From contig NZ_JAHXZN010000001.1 in the NCBI RefSeq assembly GCF_019429485.1, forward strand, positions 1,724,022 through 1,788,021: 64,000 bases of DNA, in the 5' to 3' direction. The notes under the pieces were generated by a model, which worked only from the letters and a program-made list of their open reading frames with translations, was not told the DNA's origin and did not search any database. Positions 53,521 through 63,728 of the stretch are shown one piece after another. Every line of letters begins with the position of its first letter. Position 1 is the first letter of the stretch. The stretch is from Sphingomonas citri. GTDB lineage: Bacteria; Pseudomonadota; Alphaproteobacteria; Sphingomonadales; Sphingomonadaceae. The position numbers were made by a program, and so were the translations under genes.

Positions 53521-53721
53521 TTAGCGGCGCGGCGGCGGAGCGTCGAGGCGGATTGGGCTCCTTCTCCGCCTTGGCGCGTCGCGCTCGGACAGCTGATCCT
53601 CGGCGTGCCGCGGCGACGGCGGCAAGCGCGCGTCCCTCAGCACCACCGGCCCCGTCTGAGTTCGGGCGACGGGTCGAAACAGCGGGACGGTTCGGCCGGC
53701 AGGCTTGGGCGTGCGAGGCAT
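53521..53721 (-). CDS. Small basic Pro/Arg-rich protein upstream of ccmF (66 residues)
   Basis: MPRTPKPAGRTVPLFRPVAR then TQTGPVVLRDARLPPSPRH: strongly basic, Pro-rich and probably disordered. A strong GGGGGAG stands four bases upstream of ATG 53721. It ends 33 bp before ccmF on the same strand. No family is recognised, and composition bias means it could be spurious. Confidence 0.4.
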   Translation of the reverse strand: MPRTPKPAGRTVPLFRPVARTQTGPVVLRDARLPPSPRHAEDQLSERDAPRRRRSPIRLDAPPPRR

Positions 53722-53793
53722 GCTCCCCCTTACCGCGGCGGTGATCACGGCCGCCGCGCCGAGGTCCGCCACGGTCAGGCGCCGGCCCCTCCT

Positions 53794-55575
53794 TTACCCT
53801 GCCAGCAGGGTCTGGGTGAAGCGCTGCGCGTCGCCCGCCAGCAGCGATAGCGTGCGGTCGAGCGTGCGCGAGGCGTCGCGGAAATGCTCCACCGCGGCAA
53901 GGTTGCGCTGCACCGAGGTGCCGATCCGTTCGCTCGCCGCGGCCAGCGATTGGCTGCGCTCGCGCACCTCGCCGATCCGCGCATTGAGCTGGTCGATCGA
54001 GCGCGTCTGGCCGCGCGACATCAGCGCGACCCGCCCCGCCCCCTCGTCCATCCCGGCGATCAGCGCGCCGAGGCTGTCGGTGTTCGACACCATCGTGCCG
54101 ATCGTGCCCTGCACCGCCTCGATCGTGCGGCGCACGTCGCTGGTAGAGGCGCCGGTGCGGCTCGACAGCGACTTGATCTCCGCCGCCACCACCGCGAAGC
54201 CGGTTCCGGCGCTGCCGGCGCGGGCCGCCTCGATCGTCGCGTTGAGCGCGAGCAGGTTGGTCTGCTGCGCGATCGCGTCGATCACGTCGACGATCTGCTC
54301 GATCGTCGCTGCCTGCTGCTGCGATTGCGCCACAGCGGCCTGTGCGCCCTGGGCATGACGATTAATCGAGCGCGCGGCGCGGCTGGTCCCCTCCACCTCC
54401 TGGTCGATGTTCTCGAACGCGCCCGCGAGCGATCGGGTCGCCTCGCTCGCCTCGCGCATCTCCTCGCTGAACTGGTGCGCGATCGTGTCGAGCTCGGCCG
54501 CGAGCGCGCGGTTGCCGCCCGCGGAGTCGGTGAGATCGCGCGCGCTGCGATCGAGGTGTGCCATCGCCGCCTGCGCCTCGCGGATCGCGCCCGCCACCTG
54601 CTCTTCGAACGTCTGCGCCAGCGATCGCAGCGTCTCGCGGCGGTGCGCCTCGGCCGCGCGGGTCGCGCGCGCCACCTCCTCGCCACGGCGGCTCTCCTGT
54701 CGACGCGCCTCCTCGTGCAGCCGTGCGGTCTCGGCCGCCAGTCGCTCGGCCTCGCCGCGCTGCTGGTCGAAGCGCTGCAGCGCGGTCACCATTTGCCCCA
54801 GCTCGTCGCGGCGGCGCAGCGCGGAGAGGTCCGGCGTGTCGCCGGCGAGCACCGCCTCCGTGACGGCGGCGATGCTCGTGATCGAGCGGACCGTCGAGCG
54901 GCTGATCACATAGGCCATCGCCACGCCGAGCGCCGCCGCGAGCGACGACACCAGCACGATCGCCAGCAGCGTCGCGCGGGTGGCGAAGACGGCGCTGGCC
55001 GCGCCCGCGTCGGCGCGCGCCACCCCCGTGCGAGTCATCGCGCGGAGCCGCCGCTCCACCCGGCGTGCGTTCTCGCGGAACGGCGCCACCATCGCGGCGC
55101 TGCTGGCAAAGTCGATCTCCAGCATCGAGGTGATCACGCCGACGGTAGCGCGATACTCGCCGAGGTCGGCGAGCATGCCGTCCAGCGCGGCGCGCTCGCC
55201 GGGGTGGCGCGCGCGGTAGCGCAGCAGCGCGTCGCGCACGCCGTCGAGGTCGCGCTCCACCGCCGCGGCGCGAGTCGGCACGTCGGTGGCGGGAGCGGCG
55301 GCCTTGGCGATCAGCAACCGGTAGAGCTCGGAGTCCGCCATCTCGAAGCGCAGCGCGACCGCGTTGAGCTGGCTCAGGTCGCGCATGTCGACTTGGACGA
55401 TGCGGTTGACGCTGCGGTCCGCCACCACCAGCGCGGTGGCGCTCAGCGCGGCGATGAGCGCGAACAGCACCAGCATCAGCAGCGGCGTCGCCGCGACCTT
55501 GGCGGTGATCGGCCGGTCGGCCAGCCGCGCGCGCCGCTCGACGCGGTCCGCCAGCGCGGAGAGCAGGCTCAGCAT
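53794..55575 (-). CDS. Methyl-accepting chemotaxis protein
   Basis: A 593-residue receptor: transmembrane helices at about 30-52 and 197-225, a mostly helical periplasmic domain (about 55-195), HAMP (about 226-280), and a cytoplasmic signalling rod. The hairpin tip [20 protein letters not shown] then RAG lies near residue 430-452. It ends before a typical CheR/CheB pentapeptide, which is not visible. Unusually it is the last gene of a YfiR-TonB receptor operon; the receptor stop lies 25 bp upstream. No che genes are present. Confidence 0.9.
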   Translation of the reverse strand: MLSLLSALADRVERRARLADRPITAKVAATPLLMLVLFALIAALSATALVVADRSVNRIVQVDMRDLSQLNAVALRFEMADSELYRLLIAKAAAPATDVPTRAAAVERDLDGVRDALLRYRARHPGERAALDGMLADLGEYRATVGVITSMLEIDFASSAAMVAPFRENARRVERRLRAMTRTGVARADAGAASAVFATRATLLAIVLVSSLAAALGVAMAYVISRSTVRSITSIAAVTEAVLAGDTPDLSALRRRDELGQMVTALQRFDQQRGEAERLAAETARLHEEARRQESRRGEEVARATRAAEAHRRETLRSLAQTFEEQVAGAIREAQAAMAHLDRSARDLTDSAGGNRALAAELDTIAHQFSEEMREASEATRSLAGAFENIDQEVEGTSRAARSINRHAQGAQAAVAQSQQQAATIEQIVDVIDAIAQQTNLLALNATIEAARAGSAGTGFAVVAAEIKSLSSRTGASTSDVRRTIEAVQGTIGTMVSNTDSLGALIAGMDEGAGRVALMSRGQTRSIDQLNARIGEVRERSQSLAAASERIGTSVQRNLAAVEHFRDASRTLDRTLSLLAGDAQRFTQTLLAG

Positions 55576-55600
55576 CGCGCCGGGGTCGCCTTCCGCCCGC

Positions 55601-57649
55601 TCACAGCGTCACGCGCAGGCCGCCGCGCACGCGGCGGTCGGCCGGGATCGGCGAGCCTGCCGCGCCGTCGCCCAGCGACAGGTTCTCGCCCGCGACGAAC
55701 AGCTCGAACGCGCTGCTCAGGCGATAACCCGCGCGCGCGTCGAACGCGACCGCATCGTCGACCCGGTACAGACGCAGCTGCTGCAGCGTCGAGAAGGCGA
55801 ACTGCCGCGTCGCCGAGGTGTAGCGCGCCAGCGCGCTCGCGTACCAGCGGCCGCCGTCGTAGCCGAGCGCGGCATTGGCCTTGTGCCGCGGTGTCGTCGC
55901 GCGCGGTGCGAGCGCGTAGGGGATCGGCAGCGTCGTGCCGGCGAGATCGCCGTCGGTCGCGGTCCAGGTGTAATTGACCCGCCAGTCGAGCGCGGCGACG
56001 CGGCCGCTCGCCTGCCACTCGGTGCCGTAGGTGGCATAGTCACCCACCGCCGCGAAGCGCGCCGCCAGTACCGGCGCCGGCGTCAGGAAGAGGTCGAGGT
56101 GCGGCTCCAGCCCGTCACCCGGCGAGGCGATCGCGTCGTTGGTGCGCGTGTAGAAAGCGGTCGCCTCCAGCCGCGTCGCGCCGAGCGCGTGGGTATAGCC
56201 GAGCTCGCCACTCCATACCGCCACCGGGCGGATGCGCGGCGAACCGGTGATGACGATCGGCACCGGCGTCGGCACCGCCAGCGGCAGGCGGAAGCCGAAG
56301 CTCACCAGCGAGGGCAGCTGGTAGCCGCGACCGCCGTTCAGCCGCAGCCGACCGTTCGCGCTGGTCCGCACCACCAGCGCGGCGTTGAAGCTGAGCCGCG
56401 TGAACGCGCGGTCGAACGCGGCCGGGTCGTCGAGCACCGGCTGCGCGATCACGCCCGACTGCCCCAGCCACAGCCGGTCGACCCGCGCCGCGGCGCTGAC
56501 GCCGACGCGGTCGAGCGGGTGGAGGTCGAGCATCGCGTCGAGCGAGGCGACGTCATAGGCGATGGTCCGAGCGAACTGCGCGGGGCCGCGCATCCGGCTG
56601 TTGCGATACTCGCCGCCGACGCGCAGCGTGTCGTCGGTGTCGAGCCGGTAGAGCGCCGCGGCCTTCACCGCGACCAGCCGGTTCTCGATCGGCGCGCTGA
56701 CGCGATTGACCCCGTCGCTGCCCTCCTCGCCATAGTCGGCGTCGAGCCAGTTGACGTAGCCGTTGAGCGTGGCGCCGCCCCATGGCGTGTCGTGCGTCAG
56801 CCCGGCGTGGACGTTGCTGCTGCGGTAGTGCTGGTTGGAGAGCAGCTGGCTCGGCAGATATTCGATCTGCTCGTTGCTGGCGTAGCCGCCGCCGAGCACC
56901 GCCTCGGTGGTGCCCCATCGCGCGCTCAGCTCGCCGGCGACCTGGTCGGCGGCGACATCGACGATCGGCGTCGGCGCGAGCAGCCCGGCGGGCAGGCGGC
57001 GCTCGTCCTCGCGCAGCCGCCCGGCGCTGACGCGCGCGCGCACGCTGCCGCCCAGCGGCAGCATCGCGGTGCCCGCCAGCCGCGAGAAGCCGTGGTCGCC
57101 CGCCGCGGCGGTGGCGCGTGCCGAGGCCGAGTCGCCGCCGCGCTTGGTGATGATGTTGACCACGCCGCTGGCCGCGTTGAAGCCGAACAGCGCCGCGGCG
57201 GGGCCGCGCACCAGCTCGATCTGCTGGATCTCCTCGAGCTGCACGCCGAGCAGGTTCCAGTCGGTCAGGCCGTAATGGTCGAGATAGACCTGCCGCCCGT
57301 CGACCAGCACCAGCAGCCGTGCATTGTAGGTCTGCACGCCGCCGCGCACCGCGACGTCGCTCTGCCCCGCGGTCCAGCGGTTGACGTCGACCCCGGCATA
57401 GCCCTTGAGCAGACCCGGCAGATCGCGCGCGGGCGAGCGCGCGATCTGATCCGCGGTGATGATCGTGACGGAGGCGGCGACCTCGGAGGCACGCTGCGGC
57501 TTGCCAATCACGCTGGTGGTGACGGGTTCGCCGATCATCGCCTCGAGCGCGGAATAGTCCACCGCCTGTGCGGTCGCCGGCGCCGCGGCCACGATCGGGG
57601 CGAGCGCGGCGCCGAGCGCGAGCGCGCGGCGGAGCATGAGCGCGGTCAC
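55601..57649 (-). CDS. TonB-dependent receptor plug/barrel protein in a YfiR-MCP operon
   Basis: A 682-residue outer-membrane protein from GTG 57649, with AAGGAG eight bases upstream (inside the preceding gene); ATG 57637 is the alternative. The plug has [33 protein letters not shown] and [20 protein letters not shown], similar to BtuB-like and catecholate receptors. The barrel ends [11 protein letters not shown]. Two bases separate it from the YfiR-like gene. Its small-molecule ligand is unknown. Confidence 0.85.
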   Translation of the reverse strand: MTALMLRRALALGAALAPIVAAAPATAQAVDYSALEAMIGEPVTTSVIGKPQRASEVAASVTIITADQIARSPARDLPGLLKGYAGVDVNRWTAGQSDVAVRGGVQTYNARLLVLVDGRQVYLDHYGLTDWNLLGVQLEEIQQIELVRGPAAALFGFNAASGVVNIITKRGGDSASARATAAAGDHGFSRLAGTAMLPLGGSVRARVSAGRLREDERRLPAGLLAPTPIVDVAADQVAGELSARWGTTEAVLGGGYASNEQIEYLPSQLLSNQHYRSSNVHAGLTHDTPWGGATLNGYVNWLDADYGEEGSDGVNRVSAPIENRLVAVKAAALYRLDTDDTLRVGGEYRNSRMRGPAQFARTIAYDVASLDAMLDLHPLDRVGVSAAARVDRLWLGQSGVIAQPVLDDPAAFDRAFTRLSFNAALVVRTSANGRLRLNGGRGYQLPSLVSFGFRLPLAVPTPVPIVITGSPRIRPVAVWSGELGYTHALGATRLEATAFYTRTNDAIASPGDGLEPHLDLFLTPAPVLAARFAAVGDYATYGTEWQASGRVAALDWRVNYTWTATDGDLAGTTLPIPYALAPRATTPRHKANAALGYDGGRWYASALARYTSATRQFAFSTLQQLRLYRVDDAVAFDARAGYRLSSAFELFVAGENLSLGDGAAGSPIPADRRVRGGLRVTL

Positions 57650-57651
57650 GC

Positions 57652-58170
57652 TCAGATCTCCTTGACGAGCATGAGGAAGGCCGAGCCGAAGCGCGCGTTG
57701 GCGGCGCGCGCGGCAGCGCGGTTGACGGTGATCTGGACGCGCGCGCCGCTGCCGATCCCGACGACGCAACGCGCCGCCTGGACGCAGGCGTCGTCCGAGG
57801 TAATCGTCACCACGGAGCTGCGCGCGGCAGCCGCAGCGATCGCGCCCTGATCCTCGCGCGTCCCCGCGGTGACGAAGGCGACGCGATAGCCGGTCAGCGA
57901 ATCGAGCGCGGTGACCGGCACCCGCTTGGTGCGAAGCGTCGCCTTGCCGGCGGTGGCGCCACCGCCGAGCGCACGCTCGATCGCGGCGGCGTCGGCGAGT
58001 GAGGCGGCATTGCCCGGCGCGACCACGATCGCGGCGGGCATGACGCCGCTCGGTGGCGGTTGCAGGAACGACACCACCCGAACCGCGATCGGTACGTTCA
58101 ACTCCGCCTGCAGCGGCAGCGGCGCCACGACGCTGCCCGCCACCATCGCCGCCCCGATCAACTCTCTCAC
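57652..58170 (-). CDS. YfiR-family (DUF4154) periplasmic protein
   Basis: A 172-residue exported protein: signal peptide (about 1-24, PLPLQA), a Rossmann-like core (VAFVTAGTREDQGAIAAAAA, SVVTITSDDACVQA), and the family tail VQITVNRAAARAANARFGSA then FLMLVKEI. YfiR proteins restrain the diguanylate cyclase YfiN in Pseudomonas; here no cyclase is adjacent. Cys pair (DDACVQAARC) fits the redox-sensitive Cys pair of YfiR. Start taken as GTG 58170; TTG 58185 is possible. It heads the operon. Confidence 0.7.
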   Translation of the reverse strand: MRELIGAAMVAGSVVAPLPLQAELNVPIAVRVVSFLQPPPSGVMPAAIVVAPGNAASLADAAAIERALGGGATAGKATLRTKRVPVTALDSLTGYRVAFVTAGTREDQGAIAAAAARSSVVTITSDDACVQAARCVVGIGSGARVQITVNRAAARAANARFGSAFLMLVKEI

Positions 58171-58393
58171 GTGACTCAACCCCAAAGCCTGGGGCGGACC
58201 TAGGCGAACCGGGTCACCATATGATTAACGGCGCGGTGAGGATGCGACCGGGGGGAGCGTCGCCGCCTCACCTTTCGCCGATACGAGCCGGCGCATCGCC
58301 GATTGTGTCGTAATGTGCATGCAACACAAGCTTCGCCGGACCGTCACACGCCCCTTCTAACCGTCCTCGAACAAAGCAGAAATCGGGGAAATC

Positions 58394-61219
58394 ATGTTCA
58401 GCACGAAGGCGCGCGCGCGCCTGTTGGTCGGGGCGGCGCTGGTGCTGTACCCGGCGATCGCCCACGCGGGCCAGGTCGCCGGCACCGTGTCGGACGCGAG
58501 CGGCACGCGCAACCTGCCTTCGGCGCAGGTGTCGATCGTCGAGCTCGGCCGCTCGGTCGAGGCCGACAGCGCGGGCCAGTATCGCTTCAGCGACGTGCCG
58601 ACGGGCCGATACACGCTGCGCGTGCGCTACACCGGCGCCGACGCGATCGACACGCCGATCATGGTCGATGCCAGCGGCATGGTGACGCAGGACGTCGCGG
58701 TCGGCGGCGGGGGTGACATCCTCGTCACCGGCCAGCGCGCCAATCTCGCCAGCTCGCTCAGCCGCCAGCGCGGCGCCGACGGCGTCGAGAGCGTGCTGAC
58801 GCGCGACTCGATCGGCCAATTTCCCGACCAGAACGCCGCGGAGTCGGTGCGCCGCGCGCCCGGCGTCAACGTGCTCAACGACCAGGGCGAAGGGCGCTTC
58901 GTCGCGGTGCGCGGGCTCGATCCCAGCCTCAACGCCGCCTCGATCAACGGCGTGCGCGTGCCCGCGCCCGAGGCCGACACGCGCTCGGTCGCGCTCGACG
59001 TGGTCGCGTCCGAGCTGATCGAGTCGATCGAGATCAAGAAGTCGCTCACCCCCGACATGGACGGCGACACGATCGGTGCCTCGGTCGAGATCAACACCAC
59101 CTCGGCGTTCGACCGCAAGAAGGACTTGCTCGCGGGCTCGATCGAGGGCTCGTACAACCATTATTCCGGCGAGGTGACGCCCAAGGGCAGCGTCAACTTC
59201 TCGAAGAAATTCGCCGACAATCTCGGCATCTCGGGCGGCGCGTCCTATTATCTGCGCAAGTTCGAGACCGACAATATCGAGATGGACGGCTGGACGACCG
59301 ACGACGCCGGCAACGGCTTCGCCGATGCGGTCGAGTATCGCGACTATGACGTGCGCCGGCTGCGCACCGGCGGCTCGCTCTCGCTCGACTGGCAGCCCGC
59401 GCCCTCGACCCGGCTCTACGCGCGCGGCATCTACAACCGCTTCTCCGACCAGGAGGATCGCCGCCGGCTGATCTTCGAGATGGACGCCGATCCGGCCAGC
59501 TCCACCGCCTCCGGCGCCAGCTTCGACAGCGCCGACGGTCGCATCCGCGTCGAGCGCGACTTGAAGGACCGGTTCGAGAAGCAGGTGATCCAGAGCTATT
59601 CGGTCGGCGGCGAGACCGAGACCGGACCGTGGCGGCTGCGCTATAGCGCCGCCTGGTCGCGCGCCTCCGAGCTGGAGAGCGGCTCGATCGACCCGATCAC
59701 CTTCCGCCGCGACTTCGACGGCGAGGACGGCGACGACCTCAGCGTCGCCTTCGACTATGGCGATTACCTGCGCCCGCGCTTCGCGGTCGGCGGCGCCAGC
59801 GCGGCGGCGTTCGACGACGCGGCCGAATATGGCTTCGACAGTTTCGACCGCACCACGCTGAGCCGCTCGGTCGATCGCGAGTGGAACTTCCGGGGCGACG
59901 TGACTCGCAGCTTCGCGCTGGCCGAGGGCACGTTCGAGCTGCAGGCCGGCGGCAAGGCGCGGCTGCGCCAGAAGACCTACGATCTCCAGGTCGACACGTT
60001 CGACGGCTATGACGGCGACTTCACGCTGGCCGACGTGGTCGGCCGCCAGACCTATCGGCTCGCTGATCTCGGCTCTGTGGTGGCGAAGAAGGGCGAGCGC
60101 GGCTTCCTCGACGCCAACGCGGCCGCGTTCGAGCGCGACTCGCTCGGCTCCGACTTCGCCTCGCTCGCCGAGGATTATGCGGTCGGCGAGGACATCTACT
60201 CGGGCTATCTGCTCGGCCGCTACCAGGCCGGGCCGGTGCGGCTGATCGGCGGCGTGCGCATGGAGCATACGCGCAATGACATTCGCGGCAGCACGGTGAC
60301 GCTGAACGAGGACGGCGACCCGGGCGAGCAGCTGCTCGTCACGGCGAACCGCATCCGCCGCAGCTACACCAACTGGCTGCCGAGCGCGGTGGTGCGCTAC
60401 GAGGCGACCCCCGAGCTGGTGCTGCGCGCGGGCGCGTTCCGCAGCCTGGTGCGCCCGAGCATCGGCCAGCTCGCGCCTCGCTTCGCGCTGGAGCGCGACG
60501 GCGACGACCTGGAGGGCGCGTTCGGCAACCCCGACCTCAAGCCCTATCGCGCCTGGAACCTCGACGCCGGCGCCGAATGGTATTTCGACACCTCGAGCGT
60601 GCTCCAGGCCGGCTTCTTCTACAAGGACATCCAGGACTATATCACGACCGTGACGTTCGAGGGCGACGACGCGCCCTATAACGGCAGCTATCGCGGCATC
60701 GCTTTCACCGAGGCCGACATCCCGCTCAACAGCGGCAAGGCCAGGATCCGCGGCGTCGAGCTCGGCTTCTCGCAGCTCTTCAGGATGCTGCCCGCGCCAT
60801 TCGACGGGCTGCTGACCAACCTCAACTACACGTTCACCGACGCGGACGGCGAGACCTTCGACGGCGACACCGGCGGCCTGCGCACGATCCCGCTGCCGGC
60901 CTCGTCGCGCCACACGTTCAACGCGGTGCTCGGCTATGAGAAGGGGCCGGTCAGCGTCCGGCTCGCGGGCACCTATCGCGACAAGTACCTCGACGAGGTA
61001 CAGGCGGTGGCCGACGAGGATCGCTACGTGCGCCAGCACTTCCAGCTCGACGCCAGCGCGCGCTATCGCATCACCCCCAACCTCCAGCTCTTCGGCGAGT
61101 GGGTGAACATCAACGACGCCAAGTACGTCGCATATCAGAACGCGCCGGTGACGCGCCGCCTGCTGCAGTACGAGGAATATGGCTATACGCTGAAGTTCGG
61201 CGTGCGGGCGAACTTCTGA
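58394..61219 (+). CDS. TonB-dependent receptor with carboxypeptidase-regulatory-like N-domain
   Basis: A 941-residue receptor. Signal peptide to residue 25 (AIAHA), then a CarboxypepD_reg-like beta domain (about 26-105, GTVSDASGTRNLPSAQVSIV), the TonB box (DILVTGQR), the plug (FPDQNAAESVRRAPGVNVLN, FVAVRGLDPSLNAASING) and a large barrel ending YTLKFGVRANF. This type is often used by Caulobacter and sphingomonads for large ligands. It overlaps the downstream phosphatase by one base (TGATG), which suggests uptake of phosphate-containing compounds. Confidence 0.92.
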   Translation: MFSTKARARLLVGAALVLYPAIAHAGQVAGTVSDASGTRNLPSAQVSIVELGRSVEADSAGQYRFSDVPTGRYTLRVRYTGADAIDTPIMVDASGMVTQDVAVGGGGDILVTGQRANLASSLSRQRGADGVESVLTRDSIGQFPDQNAAESVRRAPGVNVLNDQGEGRFVAVRGLDPSLNAASINGVRVPAPEADTRSVALDVVASELIESIEIKKSLTPDMDGDTIGASVEINTTSAFDRKKDLLAGSIEGSYNHYSGEVTPKGSVNFSKKFADNLGISGGASYYLRKFETDNIEMDGWTTDDAGNGFADAVEYRDYDVRRLRTGGSLSLDWQPAPSTRLYARGIYNRFSDQEDRRRLIFEMDADPASSTASGASFDSADGRIRVERDLKDRFEKQVIQSYSVGGETETGPWRLRYSAAWSRASELESGSIDPITFRRDFDGEDGDDLSVAFDYGDYLRPRFAVGGASAAAFDDAAEYGFDSFDRTTLSRSVDREWNFRGDVTRSFALAEGTFELQAGGKARLRQKTYDLQVDTFDGYDGDFTLADVVGRQTYRLADLGSVVAKKGERGFLDANAAAFERDSLGSDFASLAEDYAVGEDIYSGYLLGRYQAGPVRLIGGVRMEHTRNDIRGSTVTLNEDGDPGEQLLVTANRIRRSYTNWLPSAVVRYEATPELVLRAGAFRSLVRPSIGQLAPRFALERDGDDLEGAFGNPDLKPYRAWNLDAGAEWYFDTSSVLQAGFFYKDIQDYITTVTFEGDDAPYNGSYRGIAFTEADIPLNSGKARIRGVELGFSQLFRMLPAPFDGLLTNLNYTFTDADGETFDGDTGGLRTIPLPASSRHTFNAVLGYEKGPVSVRLAGTYRDKYLDEVQAVADEDRYVRQHFQLDASARYRITPNLQLFGEWVNINDAKYVAYQNAPVTRRLLQYEEYGYTLKFGVRANF

Positions 61220-62613
61220 TGCGCGCGCTGTTCCTCGGCGCCGCCGCGCTCGCCGCCGCGCCGTCGCTCGCCCAGGCGCCCGCGCCGCCGATCCCGCGCA
61301 CGCCGGGCACGCCCTATGCGCCGCGCGCGATCCCCGACCGGATCGTGCTGACAGCCGGCGCCGACCCGTCGCGCGAGATGGCGGTCGCCTTCCGCACCGA
61401 CCGCGCGCAGGCGAGCGCGGCGGCGCAGCTCGTGCTGGCGGTGGACGGGCCGACGCTCGAGCGCGCGGCGCGCACCGTCATCGGGACGACGCGCGCGATC
61501 GACAGCGCCAACGGCAGCGCCAACTACCATCAGGTGCGCTTCACGGCGCTCGAGCCCGACCGCGTCTACGCCTATCGCGTGCAAGGCGCGGCGGGCTGGA
61601 GCGAGTGGTTCCAGTTCCGCACCGCCGCCACCGGCTTCCGCCCGTTCCGCTTCCTCTATCTCGGCGACACGCAGAACGGCATCCTCACCTACGCCTCGCG
61701 CGTGATCCGCCAGGGCTTCATGGCGGGACAGGTGGCGCTGACGGTCCACGCCGGCGACCTCGCCGCGCAGCGCGACGACCTCGACCACGACGACGAATGG
61801 GGCGAGTGGAATCAGGCGGGCGGCTATAACTATGCCTCGACCCCGCAGCTGCCCGCGACCGGCAACCACGAATATGTCGACACTGTTCTCCCCGACGGGC
61901 GCGATAGCCGCAAGCTCGGCCCCTATTGGCCGCTCCAGTTCGCGCTGCCGGGCAACGGCGCCGATCCGGTCAAGGCGACGAGCTACCACGTCGACTATCA
62001 GGGCGTGCGCTTCGTCGTGCTCGACGGCACCGCCGCGCTCGATCTCGGCGCGCTCGACGCGCAGACGAGATGGCTCGACGCGACGCTGGCGGCGAGCAGG
62101 GCGAAATGGAACGTCGTCCTCTTCCACCAGCCGATCTTCACCTGCGCGCGGCCCAAGGACACCGAGGTGCTCAAGGCGGCGTGGAAGCCGATCTTCGAGG
62201 CGCGCCGCGTCGACCTGGTGCTGCAGGGGCACGACCATTGCTACAGCCGGCTGACCGCCGAGGCGGGACGCGACGCGGCGCGCGCGGCGCATGCGGGGGG
62301 CGCGGTGCAGGGGCCGGTGTATCTCGTCTCGGTGACGGGGTCGAAGATGTACGGCCTCAACGATCGCGCACTGAAGCAGCCCGACCGCGTCGCCGAGGCG
62401 ACCGAGCTGTTCCAGCTCGTCGACGTGGCGGAGCAGCGGCTGAGCTTCCGCACCTATACCGCGAGCGGGACGCTCTACGACGGCTTCGACCTGGAGCGCG
62501 GCGCGGACGGGCGCAACCGCCTGCGCGAGATGGGCGTGGCGCTGCCCGCCGAGCGCATGTGCCGCGGCGATATAGGCCCGGACGGCGGGGCGTGCGTGTC
62601 GCGGGAAAAATAA
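61219..62613 (+). CDS. Secreted purple-acid-phosphatase-like metallophosphoesterase
   Basis: A 464-residue exported protein: signal peptide (ALAAAPSLAQA), an N-terminal fibronectin-like domain (about 40-135, YAYRVQGAAGWSEWFQFRTA), then the metallophosphoesterase core with LYLGDTQNG, HAGDLAAQRDD, TGNHEY, FHQPIF and LQGHDHCYSR, all five metal motifs intact. It should be an active phosphomonoesterase or diesterase. Coupled to the receptor upstream, it probably cleaves an organic phosphate whose product is imported. Confidence 0.92.
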   Translation: MRALFLGAAALAAAPSLAQAPAPPIPRTPGTPYAPRAIPDRIVLTAGADPSREMAVAFRTDRAQASAAAQLVLAVDGPTLERAARTVIGTTRAIDSANGSANYHQVRFTALEPDRVYAYRVQGAAGWSEWFQFRTAATGFRPFRFLYLGDTQNGILTYASRVIRQGFMAGQVALTVHAGDLAAQRDDLDHDDEWGEWNQAGGYNYASTPQLPATGNHEYVDTVLPDGRDSRKLGPYWPLQFALPGNGADPVKATSYHVDYQGVRFVVLDGTAALDLGALDAQTRWLDATLAASRAKWNVVLFHQPIFTCARPKDTEVLKAAWKPIFEARRVDLVLQGHDHCYSRLTAEAGRDAARAAHAGGAVQGPVYLVSVTGSKMYGLNDRALKQPDRVAEATELFQLVDVAEQRLSFRTYTASGTLYDGFDLERGADGRNRLREMGVALPAERMCRGDIGPDGGACVSREK

Positions 62614-63033
62614 CGATTGAGTTGGTGGGGGCAGCACCAGAGGGAGCGCACACGCTACGAGCGACGGAGCCGAGCCGCCTTGGTCCCCCGCCGCGCCGGC
62701 GCGGACGCACGTCCCAGCATTCTGGATCGGTGTTCGTCGTGATGTACCCGCCCAGAGCTTCTGACCCGACCTGTCGCTGTAGACGGCGCGCTGGCCGTGC
62801 GTGGGGGACCCATCAGTCGGTCATCCACGGCGTTGACGATGCTTCCTCATGTGGAAAGCCCGCCGCATCCGCCCGCTCCCGAGCACATCATCCGTTCGAT
62901 CGGGCACATGGCGCCAGATAGACGGCGTTGCCGATCAGCAACGGCCGCCTTCTCGCTCGACGACCGCCGCCGCCCACTTGGTCGCCGCGCCCCTGCCCAA
63001 GGTGATGCGACGGTTCCAGAGGATCGTGCGCCG

Positions 63034-63222
63034 CTAGATCTGAGACCCATTCCAACAGTCGTCGCAACTGCTCCTATCGGCTGCGATCGGAGCTTTGCAG
63101 TGCCAGCAACGGCCGGCGGGGACCACACGTGCTTTGAACCGATCGATGAGGTGGCATGGCAGTAAGAAAAGCGTTCGCGCGATCATGCGCGCGCGCGCAC
63201 TCAAACCGTCGATCACGATCAT
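63034..63222 (-). CDS. Possible zinc-ribbon mini-protein (62 residues)
   Basis: It reads MIVIDGLSARARMIARTLFL, LPCHLIDRFKARVV and GRCWHCKAPIAADRSSCDDC. The two Cys-x-x-Cys pairs (CWHC and CDDC, 14 residues apart) are a zinc-ribbon layout. AAGGGGG immediately precedes the ATG. The gene-poor surroundings and small size make it tentative; the opposite strand also has open frames. Confidence 0.35.
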   Translation of the reverse strand: MIVIDGLSARARMIARTLFLLPCHLIDRFKARVVPAGRCWHCKAPIAADRSSCDDCWNGSQI

Positions 63223-63665
63223 GCCCCCTTACCGCCGCCCCTCGGCTCCCCGAGACGATCATCAGATCTCGGCGGCAAATCAACCCCTTAGCTGACGATC
63301 CATCCCAGATTCGATCAGATCCAGTTTCAAACGACAGGCGCAATGGCATGCTGACCACGGCCATGATCGTCGATCGCGCCACGCGCGACGGGGAGATCGT
63401 GTCTGGTCTGGCCCTACCGATGATGACGTGGCCCGCTTGATGCCGCTGACGTACATGGGTGGAGGCGTCGTGCCGCTGGCGTATGACGAAACTCGGTTTC
63501 AACCGACGTGGATCAACGACGACGTGTCGGTGTTGAACGCTCGACAGGCTGCGCCGCTCGACCTCGCGGCGAGATGCCGGCGTCGCCGCCTCACCCGAGC
63601 TGTGACCGTTCAAATCAAATCTGGGCGCCCCTGGTGACCGAGCAGGCCACCGCGGTCCGAGTGCG

Positions 63666-63697
63666 AAGCGGGTAAGCGGGTAAGCGGGTAAGCGGGT
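63666..63697. repeat. Four tandem copies of the octamer AAGCGGGT
   Basis: Four perfect 8-bp units in a row, 63666-63697, followed by GAAGC. They lie 32 bp downstream (minus strand) of the acyltransferase stop codon. Confidence 0.9.
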
Positions 63698-63728
63698 GAA
63701 GCAACGTGTGGCGACAGGGACGTCGATC

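Larger units (their letters stand above)
62614..63728. other. Gene-poor stretch of 1.1 kb
   Basis: Open frames here are short, lack ribosome sites and show no recognisable domains, apart from the zinc-ribbon-like frame at 63034-63222. There are many GATC-rich and CGATCG-rich segments (63170-63400) and an octamer tandem repeat at 63666. The sequence looks like decayed accessory DNA; I cannot identify a transposase remnant with confidence. Confidence 0.5.

Noticed and set aside
58303..58330. TTGTGT ... ACACAA inverted repeat upstream of the large TonB receptor as an operator
   Set aside because: Six-base arms with a 15-base loop and no match to a regulator site I know; too weak to call.
63074..63613. 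179-residue minus-strand frame as a transposase remnant
   Set aside because: No catalytic or family motif could be recognised; composition fits chance open frame in GC-rich DNA.
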